Source: JAOUGY01 sp963792365 | GTDB lineage: Bacteria; Actinomycetota; Acidimicrobiia; Spongiisociales; ZC4RG35 | DNA: 64,000 nucleotides | Direction of reading: 5' to 3' | Assembly: GCA_963792365.1 (NCBI GenBank) | Contig: CAWBVW010000007.1 | Span: 1 to 64,000 of the forward strand | Shown here: piece by piece, positions 25,047 to 33,563 of the stretch | Position numbering within the stretch: position 1 is the first letter of the stretch | How the letters are laid out: each line of letters begins with the position of its first letter | The notes under the pieces: generated by a model | What the model was told of the DNA's origin: nothing | The model's input: only the letters and a program-made list of their open reading frames with translations | Databases searched by the model: none | Position numbers and translations under genes: made by a program

Positions 25047-27313
25047 ACGAGACCAGATATACGGGAAGGTCCATCCGGCGTCGTGAAGATCGGCGCATGA
25101 TCACAGGCACGGGGCGCTACGTCGGGGACCTCGCCATGGACGACATGTTGTTCGCGGCGTTCGTTCGGTCTCCCCTCGCCCACGGTTCGATCGCCGAGCT
25201 GGACGTCGAGCTCGCGCGGGTCGCCGACGACGTGATCACCGTGTTCACCGCCGTGGACCTACCGACAGGCGACCTCGTGGTCGAGCGACCGAGTGTGGAG
25301 ATGGCTCGACCGATGTTGGCGCGTGACCGGGTTCGATACGTCGGAGAGCCCATTGCGGTTGTCATCGGCGCGTCCCAGGAAGCTGCCGTCGATGCCGTCG
25401 AGCTGGTGTGGCCCGACATCGAGCCCGAACCCGTGGTCGCCTCGTTCGACATCGCGGTCAAGGACACATCGATCCTCCACCCGGGCGCCGGAACGAACGT
25501 CATCGAACGCTTCGACGTCGGGAGCGAGGAGATGTCGTGGGATCAGCCGATCGACGTGACAGTCGAAGTCACGAACCAGCGGGTGTCGGCGGTACCGATC
25601 GAACCGCTCGCCGGGCTGGCCGAACCCTACGGAGACGGTATCCGTCTGTGGGCCACCCATCAGACGCCCCACCGGCTGAGAGACGAGCTGGCATCGGTAC
25701 TCGACTTCCCCATCGACGTCACGGTGCCGGACGTCGGCGGCGGGTTCGGTCTCAAGGGCCGCTTCTATCCGGAGTTCGCGGTCATCGCAGCTGCCGCTCA
25801 CCGCTTGGGCCGCCCTGTCCGGTGGCTCCAGAGCCGGCGAGAGTCGATGAACGGCGGAACCCATGGCCGTGACATGACGCACAAGGTGCGCCTCGCCGGC
25901 ACCAGCGACGGCCGGATCCGTCGCTGCCGGATCGAGATCACAGGCGCCACAGGGGCATACCCACATACGGGCGTCAACGTGTTCCGGTTCGCTGCGCTCA
26001 CGGCCCAGAGTCTCTACGACATCGAGCAGCTCGCGCTCTCCTCGACGTCGGTTGTGTCCAACCAGGCACCAACCGCTGCCTATCGAGGAGCGGGTCGACC
26101 CGAGGCAGCGTACGCGATGGAACGCGCCGTGGAGGCATTCGCCCGCAAGACCGGGCTCGATCCGATCGACGTGCGCCGAAAGAACCTGATACGACCGACG
26201 GAGTTCCCATACCGTGCCCACACCGGCGCCCTGTACGACAGTGGCGACTACGTGGCAGCGTTCGACAAGGCGATCGAGATCCTGGACCTGCCGGCCATCC
26301 GCGCCGAGCAGCAGCGGCGTCGGGATTCGGGCGAAGACCCGATCGGGGTGGGCCTGGGCGTGTTCGTGGAACGCGCCGGTGGTCCTATCACCTCCGGAGA
26401 GTACGCCCGCACCGAGTTCCGGACCGACGGGACCGTCCTCGTACACACGGGGTCGACTTCCAATGGTCAGGGGCACGAGACGGTGTGGGCGCAGATCGCT
26501 GCCGACGTGTTCGACGTTCCGCTCGAGAACATCGAAGTGGTCGGAGGCGACACCGTTCGAGTGGCTCGAGGATGGGGGTCGACCGCCAGCCGCTCGGCGC
26601 AGATCGGCGCCAGTGGGGTTCTGAGGACGGCCCAACGTGTGCTCGATCGGGCTCGGGAGTTGGCATCCGAGCTGCTCGAGGTGGCGGCGGAAGATCTCGT
26701 CGTCGCGGACGGGGGTCTGGCGGTCGTCGGGTCGCCTGGATCAGTAATCACCTTCGCCGAGCTCGCCGCGAGAGCTGCCGAGGCAGGCGCGCCGCTCGCC
26801 GACGACGAGTTCTATTCACCCGGAGCACAGACCTTCCCATACGGAGTGCACGCCGCGGTGGCGGAGGTGGCCATCGAAACAGGTGATGTGCGGATCCTCA
26901 GGCTGTTGGCGGTCGACGACTGCGGCAACGTCCTCAATCCGATGATCGTCGACGGGCAAGTACACGGCTCGCTCGCCCAAGGAATCGGTCAGGCGATGAT
27001 GGAGCAAGTCATCTACGACGCGGAAGGCCAGCTCCTGACGTCGACGCTCATGGACTATTCGATTCCCCACGCTCCCGACATGCCCGAGCTGATCTTGGAT
27101 CGCACCGTCTCGCCTGCCCCGTCCAACCCGCTTGGCGTGAAAGGCACCGGGGAGTCCGGATGCATCGGCGCCCCACCGGCCATCGTGAACGCCGTACTCG
27201 ACGCCCTGGCACCGTACGGGGTGGAACACCTAGACATGCCGCTGAACCCCATGAACGTCTGGACGGCATTACGACAAGGCGCCGGATCACGGCCGGCGAG
27301 CGGTCAGTCGTGA
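25043..27313 (+). CDS. Molybdenum hydroxylase large subunit (second copy)
   Basis: A 756-aa molybdopterin subunit related to the one at 19776. It shows GTGRYVGDLAMDD and YVGEPIAVVIGASQ in the hammerhead domain, DVGGGFGLKG (about 231), YRGAGRPEA, SNGQGHETVWAQ, and the catalytic glutamate in GVKGTGESG (about 704). TTG 25043 with GGAGGCGGGG immediately upstream overlaps the monooxygenase stop (TTGA) and is the most likely start. As with the first copy, no 2Fe-2S or FAD subunit is adjacent. Its last 10 bases overlap the convergent GntR gene. Confidence 0.9.
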   Translation: MNETRYTGRSIRRREDRRMITGTGRYVGDLAMDDMLFAAFVRSPLAHGSIAELDVELARVADDVITVFTAVDLPTGDLVVERPSVEMARPMLARDRVRYVGEPIAVVIGASQEAAVDAVELVWPDIEPEPVVASFDIAVKDTSILHPGAGTNVIERFDVGSEEMSWDQPIDVTVEVTNQRVSAVPIEPLAGLAEPYGDGIRLWATHQTPHRLRDELASVLDFPIDVTVPDVGGGFGLKGRFYPEFAVIAAAAHRLGRPVRWLQSRRESMNGGTHGRDMTHKVRLAGTSDGRIRRCRIEITGATGAYPHTGVNVFRFAALTAQSLYDIEQLALSSTSVVSNQAPTAAYRGAGRPEAAYAMERAVEAFARKTGLDPIDVRRKNLIRPTEFPYRAHTGALYDSGDYVAAFDKAIEILDLPAIRAEQQRRRDSGEDPIGVGLGVFVERAGGPITSGEYARTEFRTDGTVLVHTGSTSNGQGHETVWAQIAADVFDVPLENIEVVGGDTVRVARGWGSTASRSAQIGASGVLRTAQRVLDRARELASELLEVAAEDLVVADGGLAVVGSPGSVITFAELAARAAEAGAPLADDEFYSPGAQTFPYGVHAAVAEVAIETGDVRILRLLAVDDCGNVLNPMIVDGQVHGSLAQGIGQAMMEQVIYDAEGQLLTSTLMDYSIPHAPDMPELILDRTVSPAPSNPLGVKGTGESGCIGAPPAIVNAVLDALAPYGVEHLDMPLNPMNVWTALRQGAGSRPASGQS

Positions 27314-28017
27314 CCGGTGGGCCGGGTCTTCAGCGGGAGTCGGAGATGGTGCTCGAGGGCGGCAACCGCAGCGTCGACGTCGCGGTTCTCGATGGCGGCG
27401 ATGATGTCACCGTGATCGTGGATCGCCTGGTCTCGCAGGCCGGGGACGGTCTTGAGCGAGGCCCCGATGTACATGACAGCGGCGTCCTCCAGGCCTCTCA
27501 GAATCTGGACGAATCTCGACGAGACACCCGCCTCGTAGATCGCCATGTGGAACGTTCGATTGAGATCGACGAACGTCGCCGAATGCTTCTCGGCCAACAT
27601 CCGCTCATGCAGCTTCTTCAGCGTGGCGAGAGTCTTCTCGGTGATCGCCGGAACCGATTGCCGCATTGCGTGCGGTTCGAGGATGCGGCGGATCTCGTAG
27701 ATGTCCTCGAGCTCATCAGAACGGAGTTCCCTGACCACGGCGCCCCGGTGCGGGTCGAACTGGATGAGCCCTTCGGAGGCGAGGTCGCGCAGCGCTTCAC
27801 GCACCGGCGTAGTGCTGACATCGAGATTGGCTGCGAGTTCTGCTTGTACGAGACGGCTCCCGCCCTCCAACTCACCACTGAGGATGGCGCGCCGGATCAT
27901 CTCCCTCACGTATTCGTGCGCCGTCTGCCGGGTCATGCCGGTGAACGACGGGCCGCCTTCTCCTCCCAACACGATCGCCACGCTCCTCGAAGAATCTCGC
28001 TTCGTCCGAAGCATCAC
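27304..28017 (-). CDS. GntR-family transcriptional regulator, FCD subfamily (second copy)
   Basis: A 237-aa regulator. The winged HTH is at about 30-100 (YVREMIRRAILSGELEGG, LAANLDVSTTPVREALRDLA), and the FCD domain at about 105-230 has EIRRILEPHAMRQ and FHMAIYEAGVS. It is convergent and slightly overlapping with the second molybdenum hydroxylase, and divergent from the zinc dehydrogenase at 28056. It may control the heterocycle cluster, the dehydrogenase, or both. Only a half-match to the 19-bp site is visible near its start, so autoregulation by that site is not supported. Confidence 0.88.
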   Translation of the reverse strand: MMLRTKRDSSRSVAIVLGGEGGPSFTGMTRQTAHEYVREMIRRAILSGELEGGSRLVQAELAANLDVSTTPVREALRDLASEGLIQFDPHRGAVVRELRSDELEDIYEIRRILEPHAMRQSVPAITEKTLATLKKLHERMLAEKHSATFVDLNRTFHMAIYEAGVSSRFVQILRGLEDAAVMYIGASLKTVPGLRDQAIHDHGDIIAAIENRDVDAAVAALEHHLRLPLKTRPTGHD

Positions 28018-28055
28018 GATACAACGCCAACCACCGAGTCAACGCAGGAGTACAA

Positions 28056-29057
28056 ATGAAAAGCGTAAGAGTGATTTCTCCTTCGGCCCTCGAGATCGCC
28101 GAAGTACCGGAGCCCGAGCCCGATGGCGACGTGGTGATTCGGACCCGGACCGTGGGGATCTGCGGAACCGACGTCAAGGTCTTCACAGGGAAGATCCCGG
28201 TCGACTATCCGCGGATCATGGGGCACGAGATGGTCGGTGAGGTTGCCGACGCCCCGCCTGGCTCTCCGCTCTCAGTGGGCGATCGCGTGCTCGTGGATCC
28301 TGCCTCGGCGTGTGGATGGTGTCACCTGTGCCGCCGGGGTAGGGGCCATCTCTGCCAGAACGCGGGACTCATGGGCCGAGAGGTCGACGGCGTATTCGCC
28401 GACTATGTGGCGGTCCCATTGTCACAGGTCCTCCCGGTTCCGGCGTCGATATCGGATGCCGCCGCAGGCGTGCTCCAGGTACTCGGAACCTGTGTCCACG
28501 CACAACGAGCCGTCGAAGTGTTCCCCGGCCAGCTCGCAGTGGTGTACGGCCTAGGCGTCGCAGGGCAACTCATGGCCCAACTCTTGAGAGAGCGCGGCGT
28601 CGAAGTCATCGGTGTGACCCGCTCTCAGTGGAAGCGACAGCTGGCGGAGGAGAACGGCGCCGTTGCCACAGCCGACCCGGACCACGCCGCCGAGCTGATA
28701 GCAGAACATTCCGATGGGAGGGGGGCCGATCTAGTGGTCGAGGCCGTGGGCCAAGAACGCACATTGGCGCAATGCATCGAGCTTGCAGCGGTGGGCGGAC
28801 AGGTGCTGGTCTTCGGAACCCTCACCGGTGGCACCGACGGGCTCCCCTACTACCAGCTGTACTTCAAGGAACTGACGCTCTACAACCCGCGCGCTGCTCT
28901 ACCAGACGACTACGCCCGCGGTATCGAACTCGCCGGGGCGGGTCGTCTGAACCTGGAGAGCATCGTCACGCACCGCCTCACGCTCGATGATGCCGCCGAG
29001 GCCTTCGAGGCGGTCAACGACCCTTCATCGCTCAAGGTGCTCATGAATGTCGGCTGA
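28056..29057 (+). CDS. Zinc-dependent medium-chain alcohol dehydrogenase
   Basis: A 333-aa MDR-family enzyme. Catalytic zinc ligands are in GICGTD (about 33-38) and GHEMVGEV (about 57). The structural zinc site is complete, with four cysteines in the CGWCHLCRRGRGHLC segment (about 87-101). The NAD fold is GLGVAGQLMAQLL (about 165). It resembles threonine/sorbitol-type dehydrogenases and would interconvert a secondary alcohol and a ketone. CAGGAG precedes ATG. It overlaps the DctP-like gene by 11 bases, which links its substrate to that protein. Confidence 0.88.
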   Translation: MKSVRVISPSALEIAEVPEPEPDGDVVIRTRTVGICGTDVKVFTGKIPVDYPRIMGHEMVGEVADAPPGSPLSVGDRVLVDPASACGWCHLCRRGRGHLCQNAGLMGREVDGVFADYVAVPLSQVLPVPASISDAAAGVLQVLGTCVHAQRAVEVFPGQLAVVYGLGVAGQLMAQLLRERGVEVIGVTRSQWKRQLAEENGAVATADPDHAAELIAEHSDGRGADLVVEAVGQERTLAQCIELAAVGGQVLVFGTLTGGTDGLPYYQLYFKELTLYNPRAALPDDYARGIELAGAGRLNLESIVTHRLTLDDAAEAFEAVNDPSSLKVLMNVG

Positions 29058-29889
29058 CGAGCTCAGGTTCGGTGGCTACGCCCCGGAGTCGAGTACCCAC
29101 ACCCGAGCGCTGCGCCACCTCGCGGAATCCATCGAAGTGGATGTTGCCGTAGAGGTGATCCCAAACGTCATGGACGAAGGGCGGCCGGCCACCGACCTGT
29201 TCTCGATGACAGAGTCGGGTGAGCTCACCCTGTGCTACTTCTCGACGAGCTATCTGTGTGATCGTGTTCCGGCCCTCGCAGCCCTCGAGAGACCGTTCCT
29301 CTTCGAAACCCTCGACGAGGCACACACGGCGCTCGACGGTGAGCTCGGCGACGTACTCCGAGCGGCAGTGGCCGCTTCGACCGGCTTCGAGGTGCTGGGA
29401 TTCTGGGACAACGGGTTCCGGCACCTGACCAACCGGCTTCGAGCCGTGCGCTCTCCCGACGATGTGCGTGGGATGACTGTACGTTTGCAGCCCAACGAAG
29501 ACCACGCCGCCCTCGTGGCCTCGTGGGGCGCAATTCCCGTACCCGTCGAGCTCTCTGAAGGCATCAGGATGATCCGGGATGGGGAGGTGGACGCTCAGGA
29601 GAATCCACTCGCCAATACCGTCGCCTACGGGGTGGATGCCGTCCACCGCCACGTCAGCATGACCGGCCATCTCTACGGCGCTCGCGGAGTCTTCGCCAAC
29701 AGAGCCGCCCTGGAAGCGATGCCCTCACAGCTCAGTGGCGCCATCCGCACTGCCGCCCGGTCGGCGATCGTCCATCAGCGATCCATCGCAGCCGCCTACG
29801 AAGACAAGCTGCGTTCGAGACTCGAGGCCGATGGCGTCGAGTTCGTCGACCTGACTCCGGCCCAACGCCGGGCTTTCAAGCCCTCCTGA
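29047..29889 (+). CDS. DctP-like (TRAP) solute-binding protein without a signal peptide
   Basis: A 280-aa protein of the TRAP extracytoplasmic receptor fold: LRFGGYAPESSTHTRALRHL (residues 6-25), the TDLFSMTESGEL region, FWDNGFRHLTNR (about 118-129), the substrate carboxylate arginine segment VRLQPNEDH, and EGIRMIRDGEVDAQENP. Authentic DctP proteins are exported, but here the mature domain starts at residue 5 and there is no hydrophobic leader. No DctQ/DctM membrane genes are nearby. Translational coupling to the dehydrogenase suggests a cytoplasmic role in binding, sensing or catalysis. A misplaced start is unlikely, because upstream sequence is dehydrogenase coding. Confidence 0.75.
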   Translation: MSADELRFGGYAPESSTHTRALRHLAESIEVDVAVEVIPNVMDEGRPATDLFSMTESGELTLCYFSTSYLCDRVPALAALERPFLFETLDEAHTALDGELGDVLRAAVAASTGFEVLGFWDNGFRHLTNRLRAVRSPDDVRGMTVRLQPNEDHAALVASWGAIPVPVELSEGIRMIRDGEVDAQENPLANTVAYGVDAVHRHVSMTGHLYGARGVFANRAALEAMPSQLSGAIRTAARSAIVHQRSIAAAYEDKLRSRLEADGVEFVDLTPAQRRAFKPS

Positions 29890-29969
29890 CCCGACGCGGC
29901 CGACTAGCGCCGGGCCGAGCGGTCACGTGGGAGACGGATGCACGCGCACGCCGGCGGGCCGCGACCTGG

Positions 29970-29988
29970 ATCCTATATGATCCAGGAT
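29970..29988. promoter_or_regulatory. 19-bp GntR-type operator G4
   Basis: ATCCTATATGATCCAGGAT has near-perfect arms (ATCCTATA against ATCCTGGA in complement) and ends 2 bases before the MFS start codon. TATGAT inside it could be the -10 box of a transcript that begins close to the ATG. Confidence 0.7.
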
Positions 29989-29990
29989 TC

Positions 29991-31241
29991 ATGTCCGCCA
30001 GGTCCCACACAGCACGCGACATCCCTGGCAAGGCCGCGGGATTTCTCGGCGCGCGACCGATGGCGGCAGCCGTCGTCTACGTGATGACCGGGGCGCTGCC
30101 GCTGTACCTGACGAGTGCGCAGATCGTCACACTCGAGGCGGCTGTGGGATTTGACCCGGGGAAGTTGGGACTGGCGACGGCGACGTACTTCGGCATCGCG
30201 GCGCTGCTCGCACCGACGGCCGGACGCTACGTCCGCCGCCACGGCGCCAAACCGGGACTCCAGATGGGGGCATCGCTCGCCGCCGGGGCAGCTGTGATTG
30301 CGGCCACATCTCCAGTGTGGTGGCTTCTCCCGATCGCCACTGCCGTGTCCGGGGCCGCCAACGCCTTCATGCAGGTAGGCAGCAACATCCTGCTGGTGCA
30401 GAACGCTCGCAGAGACCGCCAGGCGATCTCGTTCGGCGCCAAGCAGGCGGCCATTCCCATGGCCAGCTCGCTCGCCGGCGTTCTGCTCCCGGTGGTGGGA
30501 ATCGCCATCGGGTGGCGTTGGTCGTTCGCCTTCGCCGCCCTGGGTGCGATCTTGGTCCGGCAGGTGGCACCCGACGTCCCATTGCTGCCCGGATCCGAAG
30601 CGGGGCGACGCAGTGAGCGCACGCCGATTCCCCGTGCGCTCGTGTACCTGGCCATCGCAGGAGCATGTGGAGGGGCGGCCGGCAATGCAATCGCGCTCTT
30701 CGTGGTGCCGTCGGCCGTCGACGCCGGCATGACCGAGGTGGTCGCCGGAGCGGTTCTCGCAGTGAGCTCGGCGCTTGTGGTCGCCATCCGGATCGGGTCG
30801 GGATGGTTGACCGACCGGAGGCGCACATCGGGTCATTGGGAGATGGCGGCGATGCTCGGAATGGGCGTCGTCGGTTGTGGGATCCTCATCCTCTCGTCGA
30901 GCATCCCGGTGTATCTGGTGGCCATGACCCTCGCCATGATCGGATCCTGGGGCTGGCCCGGCCTCGTCTACTACACGGTCACGAGCACAAATCCAGATCA
31001 GCCGGCCCGCGCCTCGGGGGTTGTGCTGGCGGGCAACCTCACCGGTACCCTGATCGGGCCTTTGGTCGTCGGCCTCTTCGCCAGTCGCTCGCTGTATGGC
31101 TGGGCATGGACCTTCTGCGGTGTGCTCTCGGCCGTGGCCTTCGCGTCGATGCTCATGAGCGGTCGCACCTGGCGTGTCTCGATCGCAGGAACCGGGCGGT
31201 CGCATCATCCGGCGGGCAATCCCGTGCGAGGAACGACATGA
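29991..31241 (+). CDS. Major facilitator superfamily transporter
   Basis: A 416-aa protein with about twelve predicted membrane helices in two bundles. A basic loop with RYVRRHGAKPG follows the second helix, the usual MFS signature position, and a central cytoplasmic loop (about 195-210, SEAGRRSERTPIPR) separates the halves. It is probably a proton-coupled carrier for an organic acid. It starts directly after site G4, so expression is probably repressed with the catabolic genes. It overlaps the CinA-like gene by ATGA. Confidence 0.85.
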   Translation: MSARSHTARDIPGKAAGFLGARPMAAAVVYVMTGALPLYLTSAQIVTLEAAVGFDPGKLGLATATYFGIAALLAPTAGRYVRRHGAKPGLQMGASLAAGAAVIAATSPVWWLLPIATAVSGAANAFMQVGSNILLVQNARRDRQAISFGAKQAAIPMASSLAGVLLPVVGIAIGWRWSFAFAALGAILVRQVAPDVPLLPGSEAGRRSERTPIPRALVYLAIAGACGGAAGNAIALFVVPSAVDAGMTEVVAGAVLAVSSALVVAIRIGSGWLTDRRRTSGHWEMAAMLGMGVVGCGILILSSSIPVYLVAMTLAMIGSWGWPGLVYYTVTSTNPDQPARASGVVLAGNLTGTLIGPLVVGLFASRSLYGWAWTFCGVLSAVAFASMLMSGRTWRVSIAGTGRSHHPAGNPVRGTT

Positions 31242-32389
31242 TCGTCGAGATCATCTGCGTCGGAACCGAGCTGTTGATCGGTCAGATCATCAACTCGAAC
31301 GCCGCTTGGATCGGACAGCGGCTCGCCGAGGAAGGCTTCGACGTCAACCACCAGGTGACGGTCGGCGACAACCTGGCGAGACTCTCGACCGCCATCACCA
31401 CCGCGCTCCAGCGTGCGGACGCCGTGATCATGACAGGTGGCGTCGGCCCGACACAGGACGATCTCACTCGTGAGGCGATCTGTCTCGCGACCGGTCGCGC
31501 CATGGAGCGGGACGAGGAACATGCCGAACGGATCAGACAGCGCATCCTGGCACGGCGAGGAACGGTGGCCGAAAGCGTTCTCCGCATGGCGGAGTATCCG
31601 GAGGGATCCGAACCCCTCCCGAACACCCAAGGCGTGGCGTTGGGTGTCGGGATGAGGTTCGGAGACGGATGGATCTTCGCGGTGCCCGGAGTTCCACGCG
31701 AGATGCGGGCCATGATCGACGACGAGGTCATGCCCCGTCTCCGCCGGTCCGCCGGCAAGGCTGCCGTGATCCGCAGCAGGGTGCTTCACACCTGGGGATT
31801 CGGTGAGTCACAGGTGTCGGAGATGCTGGACGACCTCTACAAATCCACCAACCCCTCGATCGCGTTCCTGATCTCCGACATGGAGGTGAAGGTGCGAATC
31901 ACCGCAAAAGCAGACTCCGCCGAAGCCGTCAAAGCCCTCATCGCGCCGATCGAGGAGGACGTGCGCCGCAGGCTCGGCAACGCCGTGTTTGCCACGGACG
32001 AAGAAACCGTGATCGACGTCATCGCCCGGCTACTGGACACCAAAGGCTGGACGGTGGCCGTCCACGAGCACGCAACCGACGGATTGGTGCTCCATCGTTT
32101 GTCGCCCCTGTCCGGTTTTGGCGGCGGAGCGCTGGTACGCGTCGAGCAGCCAGCCGAAGCCATGGCACGAGAGGCGGCCGCACGATTCGAAGCCGACGTA
32201 GGTCTCGGCGTCTCCGCACCGAGCATCGTCGACGATTCAGGTGACGTCGCCACCGAGGTCGACATCGCCGTGTCCGGTCCTGAGGAGAGCGCAGTCGACA
32301 CGATGCGCTTCTTCGGCACCGGCGAGCGAGCCCGCGCCTACGCAGTCATCGCCGCCATCCACACACTTCGGAAGGCGCTCGAGGTCTGA
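31238..32389 (+). CDS. CinA-like protein with a degenerate nicotinamide-amidase domain
   Basis: A 383-aa protein. The N-terminal MoaB/MogA-like domain (about 1-170) is well conserved: ICVGTELLIGQIINSN, TGGVGPTQDDLTRE and FAVPGVPREM. A linker/KH-like middle domain follows. The C-terminal domain (about 255-383) corresponds to the PncC amidase, but the active-site segment, normally ESCTGG, reads EHATDG (about 276-281). The nucleophilic Ser is missing, and the following Gly-rich region is altered too. An amidase function is therefore unlikely; pyrophosphatase activity of the first domain may remain. It is coupled to the MFS gene. Confidence 0.82.
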   Translation: MIVEIICVGTELLIGQIINSNAAWIGQRLAEEGFDVNHQVTVGDNLARLSTAITTALQRADAVIMTGGVGPTQDDLTREAICLATGRAMERDEEHAERIRQRILARRGTVAESVLRMAEYPEGSEPLPNTQGVALGVGMRFGDGWIFAVPGVPREMRAMIDDEVMPRLRRSAGKAAVIRSRVLHTWGFGESQVSEMLDDLYKSTNPSIAFLISDMEVKVRITAKADSAEAVKALIAPIEEDVRRRLGNAVFATDEETVIDVIARLLDTKGWTVAVHEHATDGLVLHRLSPLSGFGGGALVRVEQPAEAMAREAAARFEADVGLGVSAPSIVDDSGDVATEVDIAVSGPEESAVDTMRFFGTGERARAYAVIAAIHTLRKALEV

Positions 32390-32420
32390 ACACGGCCATG
32401 GGCGCCGGACTCGATTCCGG

Positions 32421-32441
32421 CCGACAGCCGACAGCCGACCC
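32421..32441. repeat. Heptanucleotide tandem repeat, CCGACAG family
   Basis: Units CCGACAG, CCGACAG, CCGACCC in the 77-base spacer between convergent genes. Its complement belongs to the GTCGGCY family seen at 9679-9706. Confidence 0.7.
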
Positions 32442-32466
32442 GCTCGGGCGGGACTCGACGAACGAC

Positions 32467-33540
32467 TCAGCTGACGCCGGCCACCTGGAGTGCCGCTTCC
32501 ACGTCGGCCGGGGCCATGGGCAACTCCACCACCTGGTTGCGTTCCACCGACACATCGGCGGCGAGATAGACCTCCATCGTGACCCGAGCCAGCTTGGGAT
32601 CAACCATGACGGGACGGTCGTAGGCGACGGCCTCGAGGAAGTGCTGGGTCTCACGTTCCATCGGTCCTGCATACGTGTGGTCGACGAACTCTCCCGGCAT
32701 CGTCGACAAGGGGAACTGCACGCCGTCTTTGACGGTGTTGAAGATGATGTCCTTGTGGCTCGCGTCCATCAGCAGGGCTCCGTCGGTTCCGTGGACTTCG
32801 ATCCACGTCGATGCGTAGTTCGGATACCCGGGTGGAAGCGCCCAGCCGGCTCCGATCTGCACGACCACACCGTCATCCATGGTGATCGTGATGTACTGCA
32901 CGTCGGGAACCCCGTGCTGTTCCTTACGCGCTCCCCACGCCACCTGCGAGTACACCCGAACCGGTCGACGAGGCTCGAGCAGCCAGAACGCCGTATCGAT
33001 GTCGTGGGTCGCTTCCATCGCCGCCGGCGAGAGCTTCGTGCGACTGCCGATCTTGGCTCCCAGCGAACGGCCGATGTGCCGGCTGATCAGCACGCTGACC
33101 GGATCACCCAACGAGCCGTCCTGCAGGCTGCGCTTGGCGAGCGCCTGCTTGGTGTTGAAGCGTTGGGAGTAGCCGATCGTGAACTTGAGGCCCTTCGAAT
33201 CGGCTAGCTCGATCAGCTCGTCCGCCTCGTCGAGCGTGAGTGCGATCGGCTTCTCGAGAAGCACGTGCTTGCCGGCCGCGAGCGAGTCACGCGCCATCGG
33301 GTAGTGCAGGGTCTCCGGTGTGGCCGAGATCATCAGCGCCTGGATGTCCGGATTGGCCAAGAGGACTTGCCAATCGTCGGTGGCGGTGACCGGACTGGTC
33401 TTCTGCTTCATCTCGGCTAGACGTTCGGCGTTCGTCTCGGCGAGATGAAGAGATCCCACGAGGGGGCTGTTGGCAGCAGTGATGGCGCGAATCCCTCCGC
33501 ACCATCCTGTGCCGACGACTCCTACGTTCAACTGTTCCAT
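32467..33540 (-). CDS. Gfo/Idh/MocA-family NAD(P)-dependent oxidoreductase
   Basis: A 357-aa dehydrogenase. The Rossmann motif is VGVVGTGWCGGIRA (about 5-18). The catalytic-site lysine is in EKPIALTLDEAD (about 93-104), and the C-terminal alpha/beta domain (about 125-330) contains a histidine-aspartate pair in ATHDIDTAFWL. Members oxidise sugars, inositols or other hydroxylated rings. CTCGAGGAGTC precedes ATG 33540. It follows another Gfo/Idh/MocA gene by 23 bases in an operon behind site G5. Substrate unknown. Confidence 0.87.
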   Translation of the reverse strand: MEQLNVGVVGTGWCGGIRAITAANSPLVGSLHLAETNAERLAEMKQKTSPVTATDDWQVLLANPDIQALMISATPETLHYPMARDSLAAGKHVLLEKPIALTLDEADELIELADSKGLKFTIGYSQRFNTKQALAKRSLQDGSLGDPVSVLISRHIGRSLGAKIGSRTKLSPAAMEATHDIDTAFWLLEPRRPVRVYSQVAWGARKEQHGVPDVQYITITMDDGVVVQIGAGWALPPGYPNYASTWIEVHGTDGALLMDASHKDIIFNTVKDGVQFPLSTMPGEFVDHTYAGPMERETQHFLEAVAYDRPVMVDPKLARVTMEVYLAADVSVERNQVVELPMAPADVEAALQVAGVS

Positions 33541-33563
33541 GATCGACTCCTCGAGGTTGATGG

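Noticed and set aside
28008..28026. Possible 19-bp operator between the second GntR gene and the zinc dehydrogenase
   Set aside because: TTGTATCGTGATG on the minus strand matches only one half of the consensus; I keep it as a half-site and do not count it.
29967..29984. TGGATC-N6-GATCCA palindrome at the MFS promoter as a separate operator
   Set aside because: It is embedded in site G4 and not repeated elsewhere; the 19-bp reading explains it more simply.
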